64,000 nt of DNA, taken from the NCBI GenBank assembly GCA_028285495.1, contig JANQPB010000016.1, forward strand, positions 62,001 to 126,000, given 5' to 3'. The stretch comes from Acidimicrobiales bacterium. GTDB taxonomy: Bacteria; Actinomycetota; Acidimicrobiia; Acidimicrobiales; SZUA-35. Below the pieces are notes generated by a model. It worked only from the letters and a program-made list of their open reading frames with translations. It was not told the DNA's origin and ran no database searches. The translations under genes were made by a program, and so were the position numbers. Positions 24,364-33,871 of the stretch are shown piece by piece; positions within the stretch are counted from its first letter, which is position 1, and every line of letters starts with the position of its first letter.

Positions 24364-26024
24364 CAGCCCTCCTCCTCGGATCCGGACTCGGCGTCGTCGG
24401 CGGACTCCTCGCCCTCCTCACCCTCGTGGGCGGCCTCGGCGGTGGCCACCAGGCCGGGGACACCCGGCCGCTCGGTCGGCGCCGGCTCGTCCTCCTCGAA
24501 GTCGTCGACCCGTTCCTCGATGTGGGCGATCAGCACGTCGACCGCCGGCTCGATCCGATCGAGCACCGGCTTCGGGTAGACGCCCATGAACACGATCAGG
24601 ACCAGCAGCGGCATGATGCCGAGCAACTCGGTCGGCCGCAGGTCGGCCATCTCGGCGTTCTCGCCGTCGGCCGGTCCGTGGAACACCCGCTGGTAGGCCC
24701 ACAGCAGGTAGAGGGCGGCGAGGATCACGCCGGTGGTGGCGATCACCGCCCACCACCGGGCCGACGAGAACGCCCCGAGCAGGACCAGGAACTCGCCGAC
24801 GAAGCCGTTGAGACCGGGGAGCCCGATGCTCGACAGCATGACCAGGGTGAACACGGCCGCCATCACCGGGGCTGCCTTCTGCAGGCCGCCGAGCGCCGCG
24901 ATCTCCCTGGTGTGGCGTCGCTCGTAGACCCAGCCGACCAGGATGAACAGGGCGCCCGTCGAGACCCCGTGGTTGACCATCTGGATGATGCCGCCCTGCA
25001 GCCCCTGGCTGTTGAGGGCGAAGATGCCGAGCACGATGAAGCCCATGTGGGCAACCGACGAGTAGGCGACGAGCCGCTTGAGGTCGGTCTGCATCGTGGC
25101 GACGGCGGCGCCGTAGACGATCCCGATGACACCCAGGGTCAGGAACAGCGGGGCGAGGTCGCGGGTCACGTCGGGGAACAGGTAGAGCCCGAACCGGAGC
25201 AGGCCGTAGGTGCCGAGCTTCAGCATGACGCCGGCCAGGATGACCGAGCCGGCGGTCGGGGCCTCCGTGTGGGCGTCGGGGAGCCAGGTGTGGACCGGGA
25301 AGACCGGGACCTTGACCGCGAAGGCGAGGGCGAACGACCCGAAGACGAGGAACGAGGCCAGGCGGCTCAGCTCGTGGTTCTCGGCCAGGATCGTGACGTC
25401 GAACGTCGGGCCGCCGGTGTCGCCCGAGGCCAGGAACACGAGGCTGACGATGCCGACCAGCATCAGCGCCGAGGCGGCCATCGTGTAGAGGAAGAACTTC
25501 ATGGCCGCGTAGACCTTGTTGCCGTGACCCCAGCCGCCGATGAGGAAGTACATCGGGACGAGGACGACCTCGAAGAAGAGGAAGAACAGCAGCAGGTCGA
25601 GGGCCAGGAACGCCCCCATCGACCCCGCCATCAGCAGGGTCAGCCACAGGTAGTAGGGCTTGGGATCGTGGTGGGGCTCGGTGGTGAGGATGGCGATGGG
25701 GAACAGCAGACCGGTCAGCACGACCAGGAACAGCGAGATCCCGTCGACGGCCAGGAACCAGCTCAGCCCGAGGCTCTCGATCCAGGTGGCCCGGCTGACG
25801 AACTGCAGGCCCCCGTCGGCCGCATCGAACTGCCACAGCACGTAGAACGACAGGGCGCCGGTGATGACCGTGCCGACGAGGGCGGTCAGCTTGATCTCGG
25901 CCTCCCGGTCGGCCGGCAACAGGGCGAGCAGCACCGCGGTCAGCACCGGGACGGCGATCAGGGCCGGGAGCACCGAGAAGGTCGACGGCGGGCCGGCATC
26001 GACGGCCAGTTGGAGCGCCAGCAT
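24363..26024 (-). CDS. nuoM: NADH-quinone oxidoreductase subunit M
   Basis: NuoM is the second antiporter-like proton-pumping subunit of complex I (553 residues). The signature FAVKVPVFPVHTWLPDAHTEAPTAGSV is present (about residues 225-250) with its key Lys, together with AYSSVAHMGF and LSSIGLPGLNGFVGEF. The C-terminus has about 60 extra residues rich in Glu, Asp, Ala and Gly after the last helix (around VYPKPVLDRIEPAVDVLIAH), probably a cytoplasmic acidic tail. ATG at 26024 shares its A with the nuoL stop codon (TGATG), so translation is coupled. Confidence 0.95.
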   Translation of the reverse strand: MLALQLAVDAGPPSTFSVLPALIAVPVLTAVLLALLPADREAEIKLTALVGTVITGALSFYVLWQFDAADGGLQFVSRATWIESLGLSWFLAVDGISLFLVVLTGLLFPIAILTTEPHHDPKPYYLWLTLLMAGSMGAFLALDLLLFFLFFEVVLVPMYFLIGGWGHGNKVYAAMKFFLYTMAASALMLVGIVSLVFLASGDTGGPTFDVTILAENHELSRLASFLVFGSFALAFAVKVPVFPVHTWLPDAHTEAPTAGSVILAGVMLKLGTYGLLRFGLYLFPDVTRDLAPLFLTLGVIGIVYGAAVATMQTDLKRLVAYSSVAHMGFIVLGIFALNSQGLQGGIIQMVNHGVSTGALFILVGWVYERRHTREIAALGGLQKAAPVMAAVFTLVMLSSIGLPGLNGFVGEFLVLLGAFSSARWWAVIATTGVILAALYLLWAYQRVFHGPADGENAEMADLRPTELLGIMPLLVLIVFMGVYPKPVLDRIEPAVDVLIAHIEERVDDFEEDEPAPTERPGVPGLVATAEAAHEGEEGEESADDAESGSEEEG

Positions 26025-28417
26025 CAGAACACCCTCCCGACGAACCAGGCCATCACCAGGATCGAGCCGACGCCGACGCCGAGGGCGTAGCTGCGGACGA
26101 AGCCGGGCTGGAGGGCCCGCAGGACCGAGCCCGTCGCGGCCGACACCGTGGCAACGCCCCGGACGGCGCCGTCGATGATCGTGCGGTCGAACCAGGCGGC
26201 CAGGTCGAACATCCGGCGACCGGGGCCGCCCATGAAGTCGGCGTAGCTGGCGTCGACCCACCAGGCGTTGACCATGCCGTCGAGCTCGATCCGGTTCGGG
26301 TCGACCCGCCCCCGGAGGTAGACCCGGAAGGCGGCGAAGATGGCGATCGCCCCGACGGCGATGGCGATGATGGCCAGCGCCCACTTGGTGCCGGCGCCGG
26401 CCGACAGCTTGGCCTCGTGGCCGAACAGCGACGGCTCGAGCCAGTGCTCGAGGAAGTGGAGGTCCTTGGTGAACGGCAGATTCAGGCCGCCGGCCACGGT
26501 CGCAGCCAGGGCGAGGATCATCAGCGGCACGGTCATCGTGGCCGGCGACTCGTGTGGCGTGGTGTCCTGGCGGTGGTGCCAGCGCTCGGGCAGGTGATCG
26601 CCGAGCGGGCCGAGCTCGATCGGCTCGGTCGTGGCGGTGACCCGCCTCGGGAAGCGGGGGACGGCCCTGACCTCGTTCTCGACGGACAGGACGCGACCCT
26701 CCGCTGCGATCACGGCATCGGCGGCGTCGCCGATCGCCGCGGCCTCGGAGCCGGCCTTGTCCTGGGCCTTGGCCAGGGCCGTCTCGGCCTTCGGCACGGC
26801 CTTGGTCGCCTTGTCGAGCGCCTTCACCAGCTTCTGGTGGGCTTTGGCGTCGTCCTCCTCGGATGACCCCTCGACCGCCTCGGTCGCCTCGAGCAGTGCG
26901 ACCTGGGCCTTGTCGAGCGCCTCCTGGCGCTTGTCGATGTCGGCGGTCGCCTTCTCGGCCGCCTCCTCGGCCGCGGCCCGGGCGGCCAGCGCCTGCTCGA
27001 CCTCGCCCTTGGCCCCCTCGAGCCGGTCGACCATGGCGTCGCGGATCTCCTCCTTGGTCGGGTCGTGGTACCGGCTCCGACCGAAGAAGGTGAGGATCAC
27101 CTGGCGGGTCATGTAGAACGCGGTCAGCAGTGCGGTGACCAGGCCGATGGCCCACAGCGCCGGCCCGCTGACCCCGCCAGAGTCCCAGGCGTAGAGCAGG
27201 ATCTCGTCCTTCGACCAGAAGCCGCTGAACGGGGGCACGCCGGCGATGGCCAACCAGCCGATGATGAAGGTGAAGGCGGTGACCGGCATGAACGCCCGGA
27301 GCCCGCCCATCCGGCGCATGTCCTGCTCCTCGTGCAGCCCGTGGATCACCGAGCCGGAGCCGAGGAACAGCAGGGCCTTGAAGAAGGCGTGGGTGACCAT
27401 GTGGAAGATGGCGGCCACGTAGGCTCCGACCCCGACGGCCAGGAACAGGTAGCCGAGCTGCGACACGGTCGAGTAGGCCAGGACCTTCTTGATGTCGGTC
27501 TGGCCGACGGCCACCGTCGCCGCGAACAGCGCGGTCAGGGCGCCGACCCAGGCGATCAGGCCGAGGCTCCAGCTCTCGGCCTCGGCCAGCACCGGGTTGA
27601 GGCGGGTCAACAGGAACACGCCCGACGTGACCATCGTTGCCGCGTGAATGAGGGCCGAGACGGGCGTCGGTCCGGCCATGGCGTCCGGCAGCCAGACGAA
27701 CAGCGGGAGCTGGGCCGACTTGCCGGTGGCGGCCAGCAGGAACAGCACGACGATCAGCGTCGCCGTCTGCGAGCCGAGCTCGCTCGACCGGGTCAGGATG
27801 TCGTCGTAGTTGATCGAGCCGAGCTCGACGAAGATCAGGAACGTGGCCAGCATGAAGCCGAAGTCGCCGATCCGGTTGGTGACGAACGCCTTCTTGCCGG
27901 CTCCGGCGTTCGCCGTGCCCTCGTCACCCTGGTCGAACCAGAACGAGATCAGCAGGTACGAGCAGGCGCCGACGCCCTCCCAACCGAGGAAGGTCAGGAG
28001 CAGGTTGTCGCCGAGCACCAGCAGCAGCATCGAGGCGATGAACAGGTTGAGGTAGACGAAGAACTTGGCGAAGTTCGGATCGCCGTGCATGTACCCGATC
28101 GAGTACAGGTGGATCAGCGTGCCGACGCCGGTGATGAACAGGCACATCGTGATCGACAGCGGATCGGCCAGCAGGCCGATGTCGACCGTGAACGACCCCG
28201 ACGAGATCCAGGTGAAGATCGTCTGGATGTGGAACCGCTCCTCGATGTCGAGGGCGACGAGCCCGAAGAACACGACGACCGTCGACACGAACGATCCGGC
28301 GGCGGCCAGCGTGGCCACCCACCCGGCGATCGGCTCGCCGAGGCGCCGCCCGAACACCATGAGCAGGGTGAAGCCGACGAGGGGGAAGGCGGGGATCAGC
28401 CAGACTGCTTCGACCAT
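26024..28417 (-). CDS. nuoL: NADH-quinone oxidoreductase subunit L with coiled-coil insertion
   Basis: NuoL is the most distal proton-pumping subunit of complex I. At 797 residues it is clearly longer than the usual 610-650. Core motifs are present: SFWFDQGDEGTANAGAGKKAF, FVWLPDAMAGPTPVSALIHAATMV and GWLAIAGVPPFSGFWSKDE. After TFFGRSRYHDPTKEE there is an insertion of about 125 residues (about 455-580) rich in Ala, Glu, Lys and Asp with heptad spacing, predicted to be a long coiled coil. The normal sequence then returns at HESPATMTVPLMILA and continues to the lateral and last helices. The inserted part carries no known domain I recognise. Start ATG 28417 is 7 nt after nuoK. Confidence 0.95.
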   Translation of the reverse strand: MVEAVWLIPAFPLVGFTLLMVFGRRLGEPIAGWVATLAAAGSFVSTVVVFFGLVALDIEERFHIQTIFTWISSGSFTVDIGLLADPLSITMCLFITGVGTLIHLYSIGYMHGDPNFAKFFVYLNLFIASMLLLVLGDNLLLTFLGWEGVGACSYLLISFWFDQGDEGTANAGAGKKAFVTNRIGDFGFMLATFLIFVELGSINYDDILTRSSELGSQTATLIVVLFLLAATGKSAQLPLFVWLPDAMAGPTPVSALIHAATMVTSGVFLLTRLNPVLAEAESWSLGLIAWVGALTALFAATVAVGQTDIKKVLAYSTVSQLGYLFLAVGVGAYVAAIFHMVTHAFFKALLFLGSGSVIHGLHEEQDMRRMGGLRAFMPVTAFTFIIGWLAIAGVPPFSGFWSKDEILLYAWDSGGVSGPALWAIGLVTALLTAFYMTRQVILTFFGRSRYHDPTKEEIRDAMVDRLEGAKGEVEQALAARAAAEEAAEKATADIDKRQEALDKAQVALLEATEAVEGSSEEDDAKAHQKLVKALDKATKAVPKAETALAKAQDKAGSEAAAIGDAADAVIAAEGRVLSVENEVRAVPRFPRRVTATTEPIELGPLGDHLPERWHHRQDTTPHESPATMTVPLMILALAATVAGGLNLPFTKDLHFLEHWLEPSLFGHEAKLSAGAGTKWALAIIAIAVGAIAIFAAFRVYLRGRVDPNRIELDGMVNAWWVDASYADFMGGPGRRMFDLAAWFDRTIIDGAVRGVATVSAATGSVLRALQPGFVRSYALGVGVGSILVMAWFVGRVF

Positions 28418-28424
28418 CGGTCAC

Positions 28425-28730
28425 CTATCCCTTCAGCGCCGTCAGGTCATCGGCGGTCAACGTCGGCCGGCGGCGCATGAGGGCCACCACGAGGGAGAGC
28501 CCGACCACCACCTCGGCCGCGGCGACCACCAGCACGAAGAACACGGCCGTCCGGCCGGCGATGTCGTCGAGGGCCCCGGAGAAGGCCACGAAGCTGATGT
28601 TGACCGAGTTCAGCATCAGCTCGACGCACATGAACATGATCAGCGGGTTTCGCCTGACCAGCAGCCCGACCAGGCCGATGCTGAACAGCAGCGCGCTCAG
28701 CACCAGGTACCAGGTCTCGGTCACCTCCAT
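28425..28730 (-). CDS. nuoK: NADH-quinone oxidoreductase subunit K
   Basis: NuoK is a small membrane subunit of complex I (101 residues, three helices) that takes part in proton translocation. It contains the conserved glutamates in the second and third helices (MFMCVELMLNSVNISFVAF and VLVVAAAEVVVGLSLVVAL). ATG at 28730 follows GGGTGAATCG; the frame extends upstream but the normal family length fits this start. A 110-nt spacer without any gene separates it from nuoJ, the largest gap in this part of the operon. Confidence 0.95.
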   Translation of the reverse strand: MEVTETWYLVLSALLFSIGLVGLLVRRNPLIMFMCVELMLNSVNISFVAFSGALDDIAGRTAVFFVLVVAAAEVVVGLSLVVALMRRRPTLTADDLTALKG

Positions 28731-28840
28731 CGATTCACCCTCTCCACTCCCACGCCATCGTTTCTCTCGCTGCCACCGGCGAATCGTCCCCTCACCGGCT
28801 CCTCGTCGCTGCTTCGGCCCGGATGGGCCGCACGTACGTT

Positions 28841-29443
28841 CTAGCCGCTCGCGGTACCCGGCTCGTCGACCACCAGGTCTTCGGCCCCGCGGTTGCGGAC
28901 CAGCACGACGGCACCGACCGTGGCGATGGTCAACAGCAGGGCCGTCGCCTGGACGGCGAGCAGGTTGCGACTGAACAGATCGTCGGCCAGCAGATCGACG
29001 TCGCCACCGGGGCGGCCGTCGGCGTCGATGGGCAGGTCGAGGGCCCGGGTCCGCGACGGCTGGCCGGTCAGGGCCACCGCGCCGTCGTCGCCACCGGGGC
29101 CCGAGAGGAACAGACCGCCGAGGATCAGCAGCAGGGTGACGGCCCCGATGCCGATGGCCAGGCCGCGCTGGCCGGCCAACGGCTCGATCGAGAGGTCCTC
29201 GGTCGAATCGACGCCGAGGAGCATGATCACGAACAGGAAGAGCACGACGATGGCGCCGGCGTAGACGACGACCTGGACCAGGGCCAGGAAGTGGGCCTCC
29301 TGGATGACGAACAGCACGGCGACCCCGAAGAACGAGGCGATCAACGACAGCGCAGCCCGCACCGGGTGGGTGGCCAGGATGACGCCGAGGGCGCCGCCGA
29401 GCACGATCGCACCGGAGATCAGGAAGACGACGAGATCGATCAT
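28841..29443 (-). CDS. nuoJ: NADH-quinone oxidoreductase subunit J
   Basis: NuoJ is a membrane subunit of complex I (200 residues, five helices). It shows the family segment HFLALVQVVVYAGAIVVLFLFVIMLL around residues 50-75, whose helix holds a pi-bulge important for coupling. A polar, Gly/Asp-rich loop of about 50 residues separates the fourth and fifth helices. The ATG overlaps the nuoI stop (ATGA). Confidence 0.95.
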   Translation of the reverse strand: MIDLVVFLISGAIVLGGALGVILATHPVRAALSLIASFFGVAVLFVIQEAHFLALVQVVVYAGAIVVLFLFVIMLLGVDSTEDLSIEPLAGQRGLAIGIGAVTLLLILGGLFLSGPGGDDGAVALTGQPSRTRALDLPIDADGRPGGDVDLLADDLFSRNLLAVQATALLLTIATVGAVVLVRNRGAEDLVVDEPGTASG

Positions 29444-30117
29444 CGGTGGTGCCCCCCACCGTGGCCGTGGTCGTCGTGATCGTGGCCGTCGTCCGACTCG
29501 GGATCGTCGGAGGCGCTCTGGCCGAACTCGGGCTCACGGACGCCGTAGCCCAGCTCACCCGACCAGCCGACGACACCCTCGTACGAGGCCTTCCCGCCGG
29601 GCGACGTGGCCCGCATCCAGCCCGAGGTGTGCTGGTCCTCGCCTGGCCGCCAGTCCTCCCAGGGGAGCTGCTGGGGCAGACCGTCGTCGTCGACCAGCAG
29701 CTCGTCCTTGGTGTAGATGGCGTCGGAGCGGTTGGTGAACGAGAACTCGAAGAGCTTGGTCTCGGTGATCGCCTCGGTCGGGCAGGCCTCGACGCAGAGG
29801 TCGCAGTGGATGCACCGCAGGTAGTTGATCTCGTAGACGTAGCCGAACCGCTCGCCCGGCGACTTCGGGTCGTCAGGCGGGTTGTCGGCGCCGCGGACGT
29901 AGATGCAGTTGGCGGGGCAGACACCGGCGCAGAGCTCGCAGCCGATGCACTTCTCCATGCCGTCCTCGTAGCGGTTGAGGACGTGGCGACCGTGCAGGCG
30001 CTCGGGCTTCGGCGCCTTCTGGTCGCTGCTGCCGCCGCGGCCGGCCCGGTAGTTACGGGTGGTCACCCCCTCCGCGATCTTGCGGAACGTGACGGCGAAG
30101 CCTTCGAGGTATCCCAT
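29440..30117 (-). CDS. nuoI: NADH-quinone oxidoreductase subunit I with His-rich tail
   Basis: NuoI carries two [4Fe-4S] clusters (N6a and N6b) that pass electrons to NuoB. Both motifs are complete: CIGCELCAGVCP and CIHCDLCVEACP. The protein is 225 residues, and the last 30 or so form an extension that ends in a His/Asp/Gly-rich tail (DDGHDHDDHGHGGGHHR). This tail is not part of the cluster domain and could bind metal ions; its role is unknown. It lies 3 nt downstream of nuoH and overlaps nuoJ by 4 nt. Confidence 0.96.
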   Translation of the reverse strand: MGYLEGFAVTFRKIAEGVTTRNYRAGRGGSSDQKAPKPERLHGRHVLNRYEDGMEKCIGCELCAGVCPANCIYVRGADNPPDDPKSPGERFGYVYEINYLRCIHCDLCVEACPTEAITETKLFEFSFTNRSDAIYTKDELLVDDDGLPQQLPWEDWRPGEDQHTSGWMRATSPGGKASYEGVVGWSGELGYGVREPEFGQSASDDPESDDGHDHDDHGHGGGHHR

Positions 30118-30120
30118 GTC

Positions 30121-31386
30121 TCAGCCCTCCTCGGCCCCGTCGACGGCGACGGCCACCAGGCCCCGCTCCTTGAGCCGGGTCTCGCGGGCCGTGCGGATGG
30201 CCATCGACAGCAGGATGGCGGCGATCAGCATGATGCCGATGCCGACGGCGATCACCAGCAGGATGTTGGCGAACTCGTTGCCCTCGACCACGTCGATCTG
30301 ACCGTTCCGGGCCAGGCGGATCGCGGCCAGGATCAGCAGCCAGCCGAGCGACAGGGGGATCAACACCTTCCAGCCCAGGTCCATCAGCTGGTCGTAGCGG
30401 AGCCGGGGCAGCGTGGCCCGGAACCACACGAAGGTGAAGAGGAAGAACAGCAGCTTCGTGAAGAACCACACGAAGCCCCACAGCCACCCGGGCAGGAAGC
30501 CGAGGTCGGGGCCGGCCGGGCCGCCGAAGAACAGGGTGACCATGATGGCCGAGAGCGTGACGACGTTCATGAACTCGGCCAGGAAGAACAGGGCGAACCG
30601 GATCGACGAGTACTCGGTGTGGAACCCGCCGACGATCTCCTGCTCGGCCTCGACCAGGTCGAACGGTGGCCGGTTCAGCTCGGCGGTGCCGGCGATCAGG
30701 AAGATCACGAACGGCACGAACCCGGTGATGATCACGTTCCAGTTGGGGATGAAGCCGCCGAAGCCATCGGCCGCCTGCAGGTCGACGATCCGGTTGGTCG
30801 ACAGCGTGCCGGACACGAGCAGCACCGACGCCAGCGACAGGCCGAGGGCCGCTTCGTAGGAGATGGCCTGGGCCGAGGCCCTGACCGAGCCGAGCAGCGG
30901 GTACTTCGAGCCGGACGACCAGCCGGCCAGCATGATGCCGTAGACCGCGAGCGAGCTCATGGCCAGGAAGAACAGGATGCCGACGGGCAGATCGGCGACC
31001 TGGATGAACGTCTCACGCCCGAACATCGACACCCGACCGTCGTTGTCGCCGTTGAAGTCGCCGGCGATCGGCACGATGGCGAAGGTCAGGAAGGCGGGAA
31101 CCAGGGCCAGATAGGGGGCCAGCTGGAACACGAACCGGTCGGCCCTGGTCGGGATGATGTCCTCCTTGAAGAACAGCTTGATGCCGTCGGCCAGGGTCTG
31201 GAACAGCCCGAACGGCCCGGCGATGTTGGGGCCGATGCGGTTCTGGAGGCGGCTGACCACCTTCCGCTCGAACCACACCATCAGCATCACCGACACCAGC
31301 AGCACGACGAAGGCCACGACGGCCTTGCCGATCGCCAGCAGCACGTCGGCGAAGACCACCCCGTCGGCCAGGTACGGATCACCCAT
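30121..31386 (-). CDS. nuoH: NADH-quinone oxidoreductase subunit H
   Basis: NuoH is the membrane subunit that forms the quinone-binding chamber with NuoB and NuoD. The 421-residue product has eight or more helices and the conserved segments RIGPNIAGPFGLFQTLADGIKLFFKED, AELNRPPFDLVEAEQEIVGGFHTEYS and FVWFRATLPRLRYDQLM. The acidic residues of the quinone-entry loop are present. The gene starts 8 nt inside nuoG (ATGGGTGA), implying translational coupling. Confidence 0.96.
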   Translation of the reverse strand: MGDPYLADGVVFADVLLAIGKAVVAFVVLLVSVMLMVWFERKVVSRLQNRIGPNIAGPFGLFQTLADGIKLFFKEDIIPTRADRFVFQLAPYLALVPAFLTFAIVPIAGDFNGDNDGRVSMFGRETFIQVADLPVGILFFLAMSSLAVYGIMLAGWSSGSKYPLLGSVRASAQAISYEAALGLSLASVLLVSGTLSTNRIVDLQAADGFGGFIPNWNVIITGFVPFVIFLIAGTAELNRPPFDLVEAEQEIVGGFHTEYSSIRFALFFLAEFMNVVTLSAIMVTLFFGGPAGPDLGFLPGWLWGFVWFFTKLLFFLFTFVWFRATLPRLRYDQLMDLGWKVLIPLSLGWLLILAAIRLARNGQIDVVEGNEFANILLVIAVGIGIMLIAAILLSMAIRTARETRLKERGLVAVAVDGAEEG

Positions 31387-33871
31387 CGGTGTCCCCCTCC
31401 TCGGCCGCCCGGACCTCGATGTTGGTCACCGACCGGCCGGTGGCCAGCAGCTGGCGCACGTCGAAGCCAGGCAGGCCCATCGGCAGCCACGCCGTGCGGG
31501 CGGCGACGCCCGCATCGACGGTGAACGGCAGGTCGAAGGACTCGTCGCCGTGCTCGACGGTGACCCACTGGGCGTCGCCGAGGTTGAGGAGCTGCACGTC
31601 GGTCGGCGACAGCCGCAGCTCGGCCGACTGGACCAGCCCGGCGAGCGACGGCGACCGCTGGACCATGGTGCCCTGGTCCCACAGCTTGCGATCGACCACC
31701 AGGCGCAACCCACTGCTCGATGGGGCCGGAGCCGAGGCGGCCTGACCGAACTCCAGGTCCCAGTTGCGGCCGAGGCGGATCAGCGGGCCGTCGGCGAGGG
31801 CCAGCTCGCCCTCCCAGTCGATCTCGGGGAAGCCCTCGATGGTGGACGCCATCTCGGACCGCAGCTGCTCGAGCGAGTCGAAGCCGAGGTCGGGCCCGAT
31901 GGCGGCCGCCAGGTCGGCGGCGATCATCCAATCGGGGCGGGCCAGGCCGGGGGCCGTGACCTTGGCCCGGATCGGGCTGAGGCGGCCCTCGAGATTGCAG
32001 AACGTGCCGTCGACCTCGCCGAACATGGCCGCCGGCAGCAGCACGTGGGCCAGCGACGACGAGGCGGTGCGGAAGCAGTCGACGGCGATGATCGTGCGGA
32101 CCGCCTCGAGGGCCTGGCGGGCCAGCTCGGCGTCGGGGTAGTCGTCGACCGGGTCGGCCCCGAGCAGCACCAGGGTGTCGATCTCGCCCGCCGCCGCGGC
32201 CTTCAGGATGCCGTCGGTCTCCTTGCCGTCGAAGTCGGGGACGGTCGGCCAGGCCTCCTCGAAGGACGCCTTGTCCCGGGAACCGCCGGGCAGGAAGCCC
32301 GGGGTCAGCCCCATCTCGAGGGCGCCGTTGACGTTGCCACGGCGCAGGGCCGGCAGGTAGGTGGCGTCCGGGGCGATCCGCTGCATCCCACCGACGGCGT
32401 CGGCGACGTAGCGACCCGACTCGGCCAGGTTGGGACGGCCGTAGACGACCGAGACCGGCTTGGCCCCGGTCAGGATCGTCCTGGCCCGACGCAACTGGAA
32501 GCCGTCGACCCCGCCGACCGTGTCGTCGAGCCGCTCGTCGGCGATGGCGGCCAGCACCTGGCCGACCGTGCCGGGTGTGCACCGCAGCCGGACGGCGGCC
32601 AGATCGGACAGGCTCGTGTCTCGGGGCGTGATCTCGACCAGCGTGGCCCCGTCCTCGACGATGGCGTGCCGCAGCCGCAGGTAGAGCGTCGGCAGCTCCT
32701 CTTTGGGATCGGGCGCCATCAGCACGATGACCCCGCCGGGCCGGCAGACCTCGTCGATGGTGGCCCGGGGCAGGCCGAGCGACAGGGCGGCGGGGAGGCC
32801 GTCGCCCATCTGGGCGTCGACGTTGTCGGTGCCGACCACGCCCTTGATCAGCTTCGACCAGGCGTACTGGCTCTCGAGCGTCAGCCGGGCCCCGCCGAGC
32901 ACGGCAACCCGCTCGGGCGGGGCCGACAGGGCCGTCACGGCGGTCTTGGCCGCCTCGTTCCAGCGGACCGTGCGGAACGTCAGGCCCTCGTCGCGAACCT
33001 CGGGCTCGGTGACCCGCAGGTCGGAGTTGGTGGCCTCGTAGGAGAAGCGCTCCTTGTCGGACAGCCAGGACCAGTTCACGGCATCGGAGTCGACCCCGAT
33101 GATCCGGACCAGCTCGTTGCGGGTCGACTGGACCAGGATCCTGGCCCCGCTGGCGTCGACGGTGGCCGTCGACTCGACCGCCTCGAGGTCCCACGGGCGG
33201 GCCTTGAACCGGTAGGGAGCGGCGGTCAGGGCGCCGACCGGGCAGATCTGGACCGTGTTGCCGCTGAAGTACGACGAGAACGGGTGCTCGGGGAACGTGT
33301 TGACCTCGGTGTGGGAGCCCCGACCGATGAAGTGGATCAGCGGGTCACCCGCCACCTCGGAGGCGAAGCGGGTGCAGCGGTCGCACAGGATGCAGCGCTC
33401 CCGGTCGAGGTGGACCAGGTCGCTGATCGGGATCGGCTTCTCGTAGTGGCGCTTCTCCTCGACGAAGCGGCTCTCGCCCGGGCCGAAGGCGTAGGCGTTG
33501 TCCTGGAGCGGGCACTCGCCGCCCTTGTCGCACACCGGGCAGTCGAGGGGGTGGTTGGCCAGGAGGAACTCGAGGACGCCGTCCTGGGCCTCCTTGGTGG
33601 CCTCGGACTCGGTCTCGACCTTCATCTCGGGCGTGACCGGGAGCATGCAGCTCGGTTGGAGGGCCGGGCCGCGGCCGGTGTCGACCTCGACGAGGCACAT
33701 CCGGCACATGCCGACCGGCTTCATCCGGTTGTGGTAGCAGAAGCGGGGGATGTGGACGCCGTTTCGCTCGGCTGCGTCGATCAGCAGCTCACCCTCGTTG
33801 GCCTCGAGGTCGGTGCCGTTGAGGGTGAACGGCACGCCGGTCACCGCCTCGGTCCCTTCGGTGGCCGTCAC
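31379..33871 (-). CDS. nuoG: NADH-quinone oxidoreductase subunit G
   Basis: NuoG is the large iron-sulfur subunit of the NADH-oxidising arm (830 residues). The N-terminal ferredoxin-like domain has the N1b cysteines (FCYHNRMKPVGMCRMC...SC). Next are the His-ligated N5 motif HPLDCPVCDKGGECP, the N4 motif CILCDRC...CPVGAL, and a C-terminal molybdopterin-oxidoreductase-like domain that in complex I no longer binds molybdenum. The start is GTG at 33871, overlapping the nuoF stop as GTGA. Confidence 0.95.
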   Translation of the reverse strand: MTATEGTEAVTGVPFTLNGTDLEANEGELLIDAAERNGVHIPRFCYHNRMKPVGMCRMCLVEVDTGRGPALQPSCMLPVTPEMKVETESEATKEAQDGVLEFLLANHPLDCPVCDKGGECPLQDNAYAFGPGESRFVEEKRHYEKPIPISDLVHLDRERCILCDRCTRFASEVAGDPLIHFIGRGSHTEVNTFPEHPFSSYFSGNTVQICPVGALTAAPYRFKARPWDLEAVESTATVDASGARILVQSTRNELVRIIGVDSDAVNWSWLSDKERFSYEATNSDLRVTEPEVRDEGLTFRTVRWNEAAKTAVTALSAPPERVAVLGGARLTLESQYAWSKLIKGVVGTDNVDAQMGDGLPAALSLGLPRATIDEVCRPGGVIVLMAPDPKEELPTLYLRLRHAIVEDGATLVEITPRDTSLSDLAAVRLRCTPGTVGQVLAAIADERLDDTVGGVDGFQLRRARTILTGAKPVSVVYGRPNLAESGRYVADAVGGMQRIAPDATYLPALRRGNVNGALEMGLTPGFLPGGSRDKASFEEAWPTVPDFDGKETDGILKAAAAGEIDTLVLLGADPVDDYPDAELARQALEAVRTIIAVDCFRTASSSLAHVLLPAAMFGEVDGTFCNLEGRLSPIRAKVTAPGLARPDWMIAADLAAAIGPDLGFDSLEQLRSEMASTIEGFPEIDWEGELALADGPLIRLGRNWDLEFGQAASAPAPSSSGLRLVVDRKLWDQGTMVQRSPSLAGLVQSAELRLSPTDVQLLNLGDAQWVTVEHGDESFDLPFTVDAGVAARTAWLPMGLPGFDVRQLLATGRSVTNIEVRAAEEGDTDG

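Noticed and set aside
31379..33871. NuoG as a formate dehydrogenase or other molybdoenzyme
   Set aside because: It lies between nuoF and nuoH, has N1b/N4/N5 cluster motifs and overlaps its neighbours as in complex I.
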